A DNA stretch of 64,000 bases from Cynocephalus volans (taxonomy: Eukaryota; Chordata; Mammalia; Dermoptera; Cynocephalidae), in the NCBI RefSeq assembly GCF_027409185.1, contig NC_084474.1, forward strand, positions 93,499,005-93,563,004, written 5' to 3'. The first letter of the stretch is position 1. Each line of letters opens with the position of its first letter. Made by a program: the position numbers and the translations under genes. The notes beneath the pieces are model-generated. The model did no database searches. It worked only from the letters and a program-made list of their open reading frames with translations, and was not told the origin of the DNA. Shown in pieces: positions 1-13,000 of the stretch.

Positions 1-3000
1 CATGTCCGTCTGTCCTGGCATTCCGTCCAAGGCCGGGGCAGCCCTGACCGTCTCACCCAGCCCCCTTTCTGAGGAGTCACAGTCCCAGGCTGCTGCTTGT
101 TCAGTGCCTGAAAACAGTCATTTCGTCTGTTTTACTGAGTTTCCTCAGAGCTTATGTCAGGAGGATACATGTGAACCTTGCTGGGTGGAAAACAAAACTT
201 TCTCCCCCTGTGCCCTCCAAACACGCTCCTGACGCCAGGTGTGTGCGGGGAGTGGGGGTCCCCACCAGCAAGCAGTTGGCTCTGCAGCGGACACCAGCTG
301 GCTGTCCTGCCATTCAGTTCCGGCGCTGCCTGCCTGGAGAGAGCCTCAGACCCCTCAGGTGGAGGGCTCAGTCCCTCGAGACTGTCCCCCACTTCCGATG
401 CCAATCGCAAGCCCCAGGTTGTGCCTGTGCTGCTTCTGACTGACCAGCTGTAAATCGGGGTTCCCATAACCCCTCCCTGGGTTCAATTAATTTTTTAGAG
501 TGGCACACAGGACTCAGGGAACACTTACATGCAGTCACCAGTTTATTATAAGGGCTCTGACAAAGGATGCAGATGAAGAGACGCGCGGGGCGAGGTGTGG
601 GGAAGGGAGCAGAGCGTCCATGCCCCCCGCACCCGGCACCGCCTGCAGGGACCTCCACGGGTTCGGGTATTTGGAAGCTCCCCTAACCCAGTCCTTTGGG
701 TTTGTATGGAAGCTTCATTACATAGGCATGCTTGAAGCATGGACAACCATGTAGAAATGTGATTGGACACAAAGTGTGATTTGATACTAATAGACCAGGT
801 GGGGACACCCAGCATGGCCTGTGTGGTCAGAGTCCTCTCAGCCTCTCTGTGCAGTGCTGCTTCCTCCTGGGCATGGGCAGGACCCTCTGGAATGAGGGAT
901 CTTATCACCTATAATCAGAGAAGGTGGGTCAGAGGATTTCTTTATGGCCAGTGCCAAGACAGAAAGGCAGGGGAAGATTCGAGTCCTGCCCTGGGGAGGA
1001 AAAGGAGCAGGTGACAGGAAGGAGGAGAGGGAACAGAGAGACTCTGTCCTGAGGCCTGAAGTGCCAGGCTTATTGTTTCAGGCAATCAGGAGATAACAAG
1101 GGCCATGGGAGTCATGAGCTAGGAACCTGGACGAAAACCAAAATATGTATATCGTAATATTGCACTTGCACACTGCGCAGTGGCCAGAAGGGGAGCTCAC
1201 CTCCTTTAGCTACTATAAAATGTGGACCCAGTGTTTCAATGTAGGACAGAAATGTCTTCTGCCTGTACAAATGAGGAGCAGAAAACAATTGAATTCATTT
1301 GTTCTGTGAATATTTACTGAGCATGAGCGATAGAACCCAGATCTGTGCCAGGCCAGGCTGGGTCGTGAGGACAAAGCCATCAGGGGACTCCATGGCCCAC
1401 ATCTTGCAGTTCCCATTCTGAATACATCCAGCTCATTTGAAAAGCGTCTGAGAGCCATGAGAGGCACTGGAGGCTTTGGAGCAGAGGCGTGACGTGCCCT
1501 GACCTGTATGTTCCACATGTCACCTGACTGTGTCTTAAGACAGACCCTGGGGCAAAAGAGTGGACTTGGGAGAGCGGCCAGGAGGCTGTTGCAACAGTCC
1601 AGGGGCAGGTGGGGCAGGCCCAGGCGGGCACCAGGGAGGTGGTGGGAGCAGTTGCTCTGCATGTTCTGAAGGAGCAGCAGGACTTCCTGAAGGGCTGGAT
1701 CAGGAAAGAGAGAGGGGTCAGGGGCGACTCCATTTGGGCCTGAACACTGGCAGGGGGGAGTTGCCATCAGCCCAGACGGCAAGTGCCTGGCAGCACAGCT
1801 TTGCAGGCAGGATCGGGAGCCTGTTGTGGACGTGTCAGGTTGCTGTGTGTGAGACGTCGAGTGGTCGGGTGGGTGACGTGTGTGCTCTGGAGCTTGGGCG
1901 AGGGATCTGCCTCGAGGGACATGTTTGGGTATCGCCAGCACCTACGTGATGTTTAAAGCCACGAGCCCAGGGGAGGTCGCTAAGGGAGCGAGTGGCCAGA
2001 GGGGTGAAGAGGACCGAGCCTGCCTGGGGGCTCAGTCCTGGGGCCTGCTAGGAGGTCGGGGGACGGAGGAGGGACTGGCAAGGGAGGTGGGAGGGTGTCA
2101 CGGTGGTGGTTGGAAGCAGGGGAGGAGCTAGCTCACGGGGCCTCACTGTGCCGCGTCCCTAAGAGGAGGACTGAGCGGTGACCATTGTGACACAGGGACA
2201 CGGTGGCTGCCATCAGTCTCCAGGACAGAGCAACTTCAGTGGAGTGGTGGAGACCACACGGGTTTAGCGGAGATCAGAGATGGGGCCGACAAGCCTCACA
2301 AGGAGTTTGTGTGAAAGGGGCGCGCGGAAGGGGCTGCGCCTCTCCACCTGTCGGGTCCCACCTGTCCCCTCCTCAGGATGCCTTGCTCTCAGACCCAGGG
2401 CAGCCTGAAGGTGGCGTCCCTGTGTGTCTCCCCTGTGACCGAGGGCTCCTGCAGGTGAGACTTGTCTGTCACTCTTGCCTGTGCCCCTCAGAGCCTTGCA
2501 CAGACCAGCATGTGGAGATTTAATACACGTCCTCTCATATTTCTTCACAGGTAGTTATTAAGTATCCTGCTGACTTTATAAACAACATGGCAAGTTCTTC
2601 CCTTTTTTGTAATTGTTAAATGTTTTTTCTGATACAGCGAATACATACTCACTTTGGGGAAATGAGAAAAATACAATAGAGAAGGAGGAAAAACAGATGG
2701 CCACTTCCCATGTGCTCCTGTCACCCTGGCAGTGGCCACCTGCTTTCTGCCCTTCTTTCCTTGTCTGTCCCCTCTCTGCTCATGCGCTTTGGTGTTTCCG
2801 TTTCACTGTCTGTGCTTCACGGTTTCCCGTGTGCTCACGTGCATCCTGCATGCTGTACAGATGTTTGCTCGTGGTACATGCGAGGACCACTGCGTCACCC
2901 ACTTTCCCCCTTACGACGCAAAGCAGCGGAGCCCCAGGGACAGACTCATGGTGCACAGGAACCGTGAGACTCTGCTCGTATAGGACCCACTCGAGAAAAG

Positions 3001-3921
3001 GAGCACAGGGAAAATCAGAGAAATGGAATGCAGGGGTCAGAGAAAAGCCCAGAACTCAGAGACGACGCCATATTTCGTGACCATGGTGACCGCGCCTGGT
3101 TGTGTGTTCTACGGGAGCCTCGGCTGAGCTCGAGTCCTCTCCTCTGTCTGCTCCGTGACCTGTCCCTAGCATCTCTCTGCTGTTTCATGGTGATCCCCTG
3201 CAGGCAGGCCCCAAGCTCCTCCCACTGGTGGAGGAACACTGGCACCGTGCCCTCCCGCGTGGCCGTCCCCTTCCTCCATGTGTCTGCAGGCTGGCGCCAC
3301 TTGTTGGGTTTTCCTGTGTGTCCCTCTGTGAACTGCAGTACTCCTGCATGCGTCTGGGCGCTTTGCCCCCTTTTTCTCACCTGGGCTTTGGTGGCCTGCA
3401 GTCCACCGGCCTCTCCTCCTCCCTAGGCCACGTTCCCACAGTCAGTAGAGAGCGGGTGTCAGGGTGGGAACAAAGACAATGGCTGTTGGAGAGTCACCTT
3501 TTAAGATGAGAGCCTGGCAGCCGTTGGGTAACGTGAGCCGGGTGGAGGCGTGCTGTGGTAGACAGGTGGGGTGCGCAGCTGGCGGGGCTCCCAGAGGATC
3601 TGAGGATCGGTGACGCGGCACAGCGCTGCAGATCCAGCTCGCGTGGTGGGCAGGTGGTCTGGCTTTTAAACTTTTTATGGTTTTTCGAATGCAGAGAGTA
3701 GCTGATTCTCTCAGCTGGGCAGGTGAGAAACCGCAGGATAGTCTTTGTGGATCAGAATAAATCGAGCGAGCTGTCCACTTTGGGGAGCTTTTGCCGGAGG
3801 AGCCAGGTGTTGGTGGCATCCTGGCGGGTAGGGCAGGCACTCCTAGAGCGTTGCCACGGGCTGTGCCCGCAGATGCCGAGCGCACGGGAGCGCGGCGGTA
3901 ACTCGCCTTTCTCTGTTCCAG
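1..3921 (+). other. DENND3: DENND3 intron (3' part), no coding exon seen
   Basis: This stretch precedes the first visible DENND3 exon. I found no ORF resembling the upstream DENND3 domains and none with convincing splice sites, so I read it as intron. It contains an L2-like relic at about 1285-1880 and otherwise unclassified, moderately GC-rich sequence. Short ORFs here are chance ORFs. Confidence 0.7.
1285..1880. repeat. L2-like ancient LINE relic
   Basis: The stretch carries phrases typical of old mammalian LINE copies, such as a segment around 1455-1500 (gccatgagaggcactggagg followed by a gagcagaggcgtgacgtg-like block) and one around 1585-1605 on a group of cases of ctgttgcaacagtcc. The same family seems to recur at 9660-9975. 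Heavily diverged; the exact subfamily was not determined. Confidence 0.45.
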
Positions 3922-4025
3922 GTCCTGGACACCTACATGTTCCATTCTTTCCTTAAAGCCCGGCTCAGTAGAAGGATGGACGCCTTTGCCCAGATGGACC
4001 TCAGCACCCAGTCTGAAGAGGACAG
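3922..4025 (+). CDS. DENND3: DENND3 coding exon (end of dDENN region)
   Basis: The acceptor is ctctgttccag and the donor gacag/gtactcc. It is read from its first base as [15 protein letters not shown]...STQSEED and ends two bases into an Arg codon. The Phe/Leu/Arg-rich amphipathic segment is the usual end of the dDENN subdomain, followed by an acidic Ser/Glu stretch that begins the linker. Confidence 0.92.
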
Positions 4026-7000
4026 GTACTCCATCGTTGCGCTTGGGACCCAAAGGCTCAAGCAGCGTAGTTTTATTTGGATGGATGAATGGTCAGTTCA
4101 ACAGGGAAAGTCCTAGTTTTGGAAATTCATGATGAGTGGGTAACAGCAATGACTGTCTTCTCTGGACAGTTCTGTTTCTTGGGGAATATGTTGGACGTGC
4201 CTGACGTAGCAGGTGCCCTGTGGCCTGTGCCCGGGTCTTGTTTGGCCACTCTGTCCCCGTCGTCCTCTTTCTCTCCCCACACTTTCCCCATTCTCGAAGC
4301 TTGTTTAGTTTTCTGTCTCTCCCTGATGCTTTCCTGACACCCCTCAAACATGCATCAACTGCAGATGGCATTCGCTTCTCATATCATGGTCTTTTCTGGG
4401 GCTGTACTGTCTGTCCTTTGCCCTTAAACTATCTGTGGCAGGATTTAGGCAACATTCAGTTTTGCACTTGTCATTACATTGGAAAAAATGCTCAGTTTAG
4501 GTTTATTCTTCAATCGTTATTGTGTCTATAAAGTAAGGCATGGCTTTTTTCCACCCCAGACTAAATGGGACGCTTATAAGCCCAAGAAGACTGACAGTTG
4601 AGAAAATGGCCACGCAAAAGTCTTCGCCGCGGCACGGCACTCCCAGGCGCATGGTGGTCAGCATGCCCGACCTGCAGGACATAGCCGTACCTGAGCTGCC
4701 GCCCCGGAACTTGTCGCTTCGGGTGATGGACACCACGGGCTGTAACAGCAATGGCACAGGTGACAGCATTGCCCCTCCTGGGGGGCAGCTCTGCTCACTC
4801 GAGTCCCACATGACACGTCGTTGGAAGAAAGTGCAGCTTGTTTCAGAGGAAGGGTCTTTTTTCTGTTTTGGCAGTTTAGTTATTTGAGATAATTTGAGGA
4901 TATTGGTTTGCAAACTGTGTTCAGTATAGAAAATTATTTCTTGTCTGTATTTTTTTATCACCCATTGTCCCTGCTGAAAATAACAGCTGTGCACAGTTGG
5001 GCAGTTTTCGCACATGAGCATTGTGTACGTCTGTGTGTGCGTACATGCAGGTGTATGTGTGTGCATACCTAAAATATATATCTACACACGAGGGCACTAC
5101 AAAAAGCTCACGGAAAATAGAATCAAAAGATAATACTAATATTTCCATGAACTTTTTGAATACCCCTTATATGTAAATGTGTGATGGGATACAGCAACTA
5201 TTAGGCTCCTGGGGGGTGCCAGGCACTTTCTGGACATGTAAATTCATGAAGTCGGGGGTAAAGTGAGCAAAGTCAGGGGATCGTGATGGTGGCTTTGACT
5301 GCAGAGAGGCCAAGCTGTGCCGGGTAGTCTCTGGGGGCAAATGTCGGGAGGCCAGGCACCTCGACCTGCAAGGGCGCTCTGATGGCTGCTGTCTTGGGCT
5401 AAGGCAGCAGGTACTGGTGATGCCTCCTGATGAATATGCCCACATCAAGGAAGCTGCAGGAGCAACACGCCTCGATGACTCCCAGGAGGGTTTTGGTCTA
5501 GCAAGGGCAGCGTGTGTAAATGAAAAGACCGTCTTGCCCTTTAACAACTGTGTGTTCTGGAGGCCCACTTCTGGGTGCCAGTCCCCCACACAGCCACTGC
5601 TTGGCTGTGTGACCCTGGGCAAGTTACTCCACCTCTCTGGTCCCACGGGTCCTCTTCTGTACAAGCTTTCATCCACACTTGGCAGACACCCTGTGCCCAC
5701 TTGCTCTGGGAATGTGCTCTGTTTTCTCTGCCCTGAGCCCTCGCCCTGGAGCTCCCCTGACCCTCCTCCGAGTCTCCCCGCCCACTGGAGCTCCAGGAGA
5801 AGAGGAAACCCAGCACCCGGGCAATGCTGAGCACCCGCGAGGCCTGGAGCTAATATTTGTTAGAAGAATTGGCATGAGACACACACCTGGTTTAAGTTTG
5901 ACTCTGGCTCTTAGTAGCTGTGTACCTGGGCACAAGCACCTAGGCCGTGGAAGCCTCTGTTTCCACATCTGTAAAATAGGAATAATAATACAGCCCAACA
6001 TTCAGAGTTGTCACGAAGGTAAATTAAACAATTATTTTCAACAGCTTCATCCTGCCTAGCAAGTACATCTTGGCTCATGTTATTAGCTTAATCCTCAACA
6101 CCTCAATACCAAATATTTCAATTTAGTATTAATAGCGTGAGCAGACGGGATCGTTTGAGGAACGCTAGCTCTCATTTTCTCAGGGTGTCGTGGAAGGAAC
6201 GAGGGCCTCGGGCCCAGCCGGGGCACCGGGGACCCCTGGGAGGAAGCGCACTGGTCCTGCTTCATTTTGCACCCGGGGCCGGGAAACGTCAGCTCCTGCA
6301 AAGTGATGTGACAGGGGCGTGTGTTTAATTTTAAGATCTGGGCTAATTTTCTCCATATTTTCCTTTCATTTTTTAGTTCTGAATGTGGCCCCTAAATCCA
6401 CATATACGTTCAAGATTCCAGAAATCCACTTTCCCCTGGTGAGCCAGTGTGTCCAGGCATACTACACTGACTTCGTCACCCTGCTGAGCAAGGCCATGCG
6501 CTTTCTGGCCCCCGACAACTCCCTGCTCCTGGCTAGATATTTCTACCTCCGTGGCCTCGTCAATCTGATGCAAGGACAGCTGCTGAGTGCTCTCCTGGAC
6601 TTCCAGAATCTGTACAAAACAGACGTCGGGATTTTTCCCGCTGACCTTGTCAAGGGCACGGTGGAGTCGATGTCGGCCCCCGAGCGTGCGCAGGCCGAGC
6701 GGACGCCCGAGCTCAGGCGGCTCATCAGCGAGGTCCTGGACAAGGCTGGCGAGGCCCCGAAGGCAGACGACCGCGTGAAGAACTTCGAGCTGCCGCGCCA
6801 GCACATGCAGCTGGACGACTTCGTGAAGCGGGTGCAGGAGTCGGGCATTGTGAAGGATGCCAGCATCATCCACCGATTGTTCGAGGCGCTGACTGTAGGT
6901 AAGAGGACACCGCGATGGCTGGTTTACATGTGCAGAGGCAGCAGTCAGGTAACGGTAACAGGTGAGGTACTGACAGCTAGCAGGTAAGACCATCGGGGAG

Positions 7001-10000
7001 TGCTAGCTTTTTACCACCAGTGGAATGGGTGGGGCCGGCCATGCCTCTGGGCAGTGATCTGAAATGCGCCCCCTCCGTGCTCTTGGTGCCGGTGGGCAGA
7101 GCAGTGTAGGAGCATGAGCGGGTGCCAGGGGAGAGGGAGGCCCACAGGAGGCGCCCGACAACACACGCAGGGCCTGTTGGTGCGTGTGAGCACGGGTGTG
7201 TGGGCTCAGCATCCTTAGGGGGAGGCTGCTCCCTTTCCTTTTCTGTGGCCCAGGAGGACACCGCTGCCCCGTTAGTTTAGCACGTCAGCTCAGAGCAGGC
7301 TCCCTCTGTCCCCTCCCCACTACCCTAGCATGGCCTTGTTGCGTCTTGGTTGCAAGATGGCAGGGGACCCCGACAGGAGGAAGAGGGTCTGTTCCTCTTT
7401 TAAGCCCCCCTCCCACCCCCCCCACAATGTCTCCTGCCCTGCCCCTCACTGGGCAGAATCACATCACGGGGCCACCCAGCTGCAAGGGAGCCAGGAAAGG
7501 CGGGTCTACAGCTGGGCATGGGGCCCCCAGATGGAGAGGGTGTCCAGGGTGGGTGGTGGCAGACTTTGTGGTGATGATGATGCCATCGGTGGCCCTTGTG
7601 TCCCTTTGGCCTCGTTTACATTGCAGATTAGGTCAGGAGATGGTCTTGGTCCTGGAACACGTGATCCTGAAGTTACCATTGTAAAGTAGCACCAAATGCG
7701 TGTTTTGGCCAAATGACCATGAATTAAAAAAAAAAAACATCAGTATTTCATCAAACCTGAATGTCACCATCTTAGGATGAATTTATGTGATGTAAGAATA
7801 TATTTTAGATTTATTCAAAAACCTGTTATGATTTCATCATTACATATTTTCATGGCCAAAAATGCAAAGTCTGCTGTTGACAGTGTAGGACCAGTATGTT
7901 CCAGGCTGCCGCTGCTCGTGAGGTGGCTCTTGGTGGGGATGCGGATGCCTCCTGCGTGCTGCTGAGGGGAGCTGGGGGCTTGTGTTGGAGGCGTGTGGGT
8001 GGCAGGAGAGAACTGAACAGTCGCATTCTTGTGCAAAATTGCAGACAGATGAGAGATGGGCATTCTGTCTCTGTGGGCATATGCAACAAGCGTGTGTGTG
8101 ACAGTTGCTGTGGGTTACACAGTGGTCATGAGTGTGTGTGTGCAGGGTGTCTATGTACAACGGCTGTGGGTGCGCACCTCAGCAGCTGCAGTTGTGCACG
8201 GTGGTGGGCGTGCACAGTAGTGGTTGTGCACAGCTGGTCTCCCAGAGCCCATAAAGCTCCTCACGTCTGAGGCCAGCGCCACCATCTGTCTGAGAGGAAG
8301 CTGTTTCAGGTCCTGGTCACACGTGCTCTGCTCTGCATGGCCCCAGCAACTGCTGTGGCCCAGATAATGAGAGGATTTGTCCTGAGTGATGCAGGGACAG
8401 ATGCTTGGCTCTGGGCCCCACGTTCAGGTACTCTTTTGACTCTTTCATTAAGTCGTGGCTTTGTGGTTTCACTCTTATTTTCCTGTGTCTTTGGCTTCTC
8501 CTTGCTCAGCTACTTAACCTAAAGATTGTCTTCTGTGATGGCCGATTAAAGTAATAAGTGCCCTGATCAAATCCAATCATGAGACCCTGTGGGAAGTGTA
8601 GACTGAGCTGCCCAGTCAGTGTTTCTGAAACAGAAGGGGGGCTCGTGCAATCAACCTCATGGTGTCCAGGCACGACCTCATTGACGACCTTGCTGCCCAG
8701 TGCAGGGGGCTGCAGAGACCGGGCCTGCTGGTCTGTCCACGAGCACCCCCCAACCTGCTGTCCTTCGTCTCCCTCAGTGACTTCTTTGTAAACACCACGC
8801 AAGTGCATACAACTGCTCTGACTGTTGTGTCTTTCTTTTCTGTTTGGGTCCAGGGGCCATAAAACTTAAAAAAAAATTGTAAGTAACATACAACCATTGT
8901 AAACCAATGAAAAAATACAGATAACCAAAAAGACAAAGAGCTAACTCAGAATCCTGCCCCCTGGTGGAGATGTTGACATAAACACTCTGGCGCCTGCACA
9001 GGGTGGTGGCCACAGGTGACCTTCCTGTTCCTCCCAGTTCCCGTGATATCAGCAGTCCTTGTTATGTAGAGTGAGATTTAAAAGTCAAGGAAGTTTCCTC
9101 CTGAACCTGTTATGGCACCGGCTCCCCTGCATGCTGCTGTCCCCTCATGAGTTGCTATGGTGACTGCTTAGTTGTCCCAGTCTCAGCTGTGGCCACAATA
9201 GCACATTCCCTAGATAACCACCACCCTTGATGCCTTGTGGTGGAATCAGAGCAGGGACGCTGCCAAGCTAGGACTTGAGCCACATTTTTTGCTGTTTCAG
9301 ATCCAACCTCTAAGCAGGCTCAGGTCAGAGAGGACACAGGTCCTGCCCTCTCGGGCTGCGATCAGCAGGGAAGGCAGACCCATAAACGTGTGTCAGCACA
9401 GCTCTGGGAGGGACCCTCTGCCTGGCCGCAGGCTCAGCTCTGCCAGCCAGGGACTTTCCTCTCCATGCCCCAGTTTCCCAAGTTGTGAACGAGCCTGATG
9501 GTGGTGCGGAGCTCATAAGGTGGTCGAGAGGATTAAATGGGATCCTGTGTAGTTTGGAGCATGGTCCTTGGTGTGCAGCAAGTGTTGAATGCAAGCGTGC
9601 GTGTGGGAAGCATGTGAGCAGTGCAGCGGTGGCCTGGCCGGGAGGACCCTGCCTTGTCAGGGAGGACCCTGCCTTGTCAGGGAAGGCTGCGCAAGAGGGT
9701 GTTGACCTGGGTATTGAGGGATGAGTAGGGATTTTCTGGTCTGAGCAGTTTGGAGGAGCGTGTGCAGAGGCACCTAACAACACGGCTGGTTTGGAACATA
9801 GTTGGCGTGACGGGGATGTGGGCGTGAGGGGGGGAAGGGCTGATCCTGGAGGAATTTTGGAGTGTAGCGTAGACAGGAGCCCTCAAGTGTTTGAACAAGC
9901 AAGTGAGAGCTCCTACTTGCATTTTAGAAAAGTCACTCTGGGCACTGAGCAAAGCTGGCTGCGAGGGGGGCAGCTCCAAAGGCAAGAGCCATTAAGGAGC

Positions 10001-13000
10001 ATCTTTCTGTGCAGGACTGAGGGGGCCTGTCCTGTCCCTCACAGGACACAGAGAGGAACAGACAGGTATGGGACACATGCCAGAGGCAGAGCCGAGCCAG
10101 GGCAGGAGCAGACACAGAGAAGCGTTACGGGATTAGCACTGTTGGGACTTATTGGTGGTGGGAGGGTGGCGTTGACGGGTGCCCCATCTCCATCTTACGG
10201 ATAAGGAAGCAGGTGCATTCCACGGCTTGCCCGAAGTCACACTGCTGAGCAGTAGGGAGGCTGGCTTCAGAGTCCAGAGCCCATGAATAGTGGACCGTGG
10301 GAAAGCTTGTCACGTCAACTATAATGATCTTGGTGTAAACAATAAAAGTAAATTACTTGTTCACAACCAGAGTACTGAGGTAGGGCCAGCTTCAGACAAG
10401 GCTGATCCAGTGGCACAGGAGTGTCACCAGGGATCTGGTCATCAGTGTCAGATTCATCCCGGGACTCAGCTCCCCTCATGGCCCCAAGATGTTGGCCACC
10501 AATTCTAGTGATGAGGAACGTTTTTGCCACTATAGGAAAAGAGTGTCCTTGTCCCAGTGTTCCCACCCAAAGTCCTAAGAGTTAGTGTGACTACCTGGAG
10601 TAGGTCACATGGCCATCCCGAGTCAGGGGCTGGAAAGGGCAGATGGGCTCAGCCTAGACCATGGGCCCCACCGTGGACACCTGGGGCTGCAACGGGCTCA
10701 GACTAGACCATGGGCCCCACTGTGGACTCCTGGGGCTGCTGGGGAAGGCGACTCTGTCCAGATAGACCTGAGTCCTGATGCCATCCGCTGCCTGGTTTGG
10801 GTAACGTGCTGTTTCTTAAGGTAATGCAAAAGTTCCTGAAGTTCCCTGTATATGTGGCCGTAAGAAACCTCTCTTGTCTTCTTATGCACTAAGGACAGCA
10901 GAAACAAATTGACCCAGAAACGTTCAAAGACTTCTACAATTGCTGGAAGGAGACGGAAGCAGAGGCCCAGGAGGTCAGCCTGCCTTCGCTGGTGATGGAA
11001 CATCTGGATAAAAACGAGTGCGTGTACAAGCTGTCGAGCTCCGTCAAGACTAATCGCGGTGTGGGCAAGATCGCCATGACCCAGAAGCGCCTGTTCCTCC
11101 TAACCGAGGGAAGAGCGGGTTACGTGGAGATTTCCACCTTCCGAAATATAGAGGTAAGAGGTGCACGGCCAGCCAGCTGTGGAGTCCACCTGTGTTTAGG
11201 AGGTAGCTCACTGGAGCAGACTGTGTGGACCTTGTCCCAGCTGGGCCATGTACTACCTGTGGATCCTCTGCAGGCCACTTACCTTCCCACTCCTCAGTTT
11301 GCTCATCTGTAAAATGGGCATAATAATGGTACCTTCCTGGTCGGACCGTTGTGAGGACTGAGTAGATTGTGTCAGATGCTCAGACCCGAGAGTGTTCGTC
11401 TGTGACTGACTTTCTAATACAACTGACTTGGTTTGGGAGGCGAGAAGTGAGAAGCAACACAGGGGGCCCTTCTGTGGGGGGAGCAGGGGAGGAAGTGAGT
11501 TCATCCGTCGGGTATTTATCGAGAGACCACCAGGTGCTGGTCACCATGGGCTGCTGTATCTTACGTTTTCTAATCACGTTAATAGCTGGCACATGTTTAT
11601 TTTATGACAAACTTAACATCATATTTTACAGGCAGTCACTTTCCCCCATTCAGGGAATCTGTACTGTGATCCTGCTGCATCTTATGCCTTGTGTTTACTT
11701 TCCCACACCTAAAAGGGCTGCAGCATTCATGTGTTAGATGTGCGAATGCTTTGCGTAGTCAGCCACAGGACAGTCGCAAAACCAGGAGGGGCAGGACAGC
11801 CGCAGCTGTAGCCCCGGGCAGAGCCCAGGCCGATGGGTCCCAGCTCTCGCTGTTCCCTGTTAGTTTCTTCCCACACCTGCTTTGCCAGACTTCCTCCTAG
11901 AATTCCAGAGACACAGAAGCAGCTAAGACGTGAGACAAGACACCACCTTCCAACACTGTGGACGAGTCACTGCGTGGATCCGTGTCGATATGCTGCTGAC
12001 AAGTCACGCTTACTGTCGCCAGGAATATTTGCGTGCCTTGAAGGCTGAGGTCCCTGCCCTCTGGATGCTGCCAGGAGTGCAGAGGCTTTTGGCCCAGCTG
12101 CTGCCGGGTTCCCGGGCTTGCGTTTCTTTTCCTCTCATTAGTCCCAGTGTCCCCTGAGTGTGTGGTTCTACCTGCCTTTTCTCTCTCTGCCTCTGCAGGA
12201 AGTCAGAAGCACTACGGTTGCTTTTCTGCTTCGGAGAATACCCACTTTAAAAATTAAAATGGTGTCCAAGAAAGAAGTCTTCGAAGCCAACCTTAAAACG
12301 GAGTGTGACCTTTGGCACCTGATGGTGAAGGAGATGTGGGCTGGGAAGAAGCTGGCCGATGAGCACAAGGTCTGAGACGTGCGGTCGCCTCTGCCTCTGC
12401 TGTGACTCTCTTAGGGCGCATCTGGGCACAGGCGGTCCTTGTGGCAGCGCTCTGCTGTTAGAGCTCAGGGCCTCTAGTAGCATAAGTTGAATTACCTGAG
12501 GTCTTCAGAGAAGGCACTGAGATGCTGTGGTTTGTGTGACCCAGCAGAAGGCCTGGTGGCATTTGGGAAAGCCGTGGTGGGGAAATTCAGGGGCTGCAAG
12601 GGGGTGGGTGGACGTGGGCGCTGCAGCCCTGTGCTTCCCTGTTCCCTCTCTACTGCCGCTGTCCTGTGACGTCCCAGTGAGTGGACTGACGGGGCTGGAC
12701 AGTGCTGACCTTGTCCACTCGGGCAGGCCTGGGTTGGGTGTTTTGGATGCACCCTGCTCTGAGCACCTCTCTGCCTTTCAACTTCACAGGATTAGGAATT
12801 CGGCAGGGCATAGTATTGGGTTCCTTCGAAGGGTTAAGATTATCTCCTAGGGATTTTTGGACCTTAATTTACTTTGGGCCAGATTGATGGCTTTGATGAC
12901 ACCTAATTGTGATTTCCTAGTAATGACGGTACCATGGACTGAGGTAGCAGATGGAGGGTCTGTGAGGGGAGTATTGTCTAAATGTCAAGATAAGGGAGGA

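Larger units (their letters stand above)
6899..10893 (+). other. DENND3: DENND3 intron with MIR/L2 relics and two small tandem duplications
   Basis: Intron of about 4 kb. It holds a GT-rich patch at about 8080-8250, a MIR at 9435-9575, an L2-like relic at 9660-9975, a MIR in reverse at 10180-10275, an exact 20-base tandem pair at 9641-9680 and a 49-base tandem pair at 10645-10740. No exon-like ORF was recognised. Confidence 0.7.

Noticed and set aside
1..3921. Possible further upstream DENND3 exon
   Set aside because: Scanned for the cDENN/dDENN coding pattern with acceptor and donor; nothing convincing was found.
6373..6993. 206-codon minus-strand ORF opposite the largest DENND3 linker exon
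   Set aside because: A shadow of the 6377-6898 coding exon; the plus strand shows conserved DENND3 sequence and clean splice sites.
8060..8250. Spaced short repeats resembling a CRISPR array
   Set aside because: Just GT-rich, imperfect and irregular intronic sequence in a mammalian gene; no constant repeat and spacer lengths.
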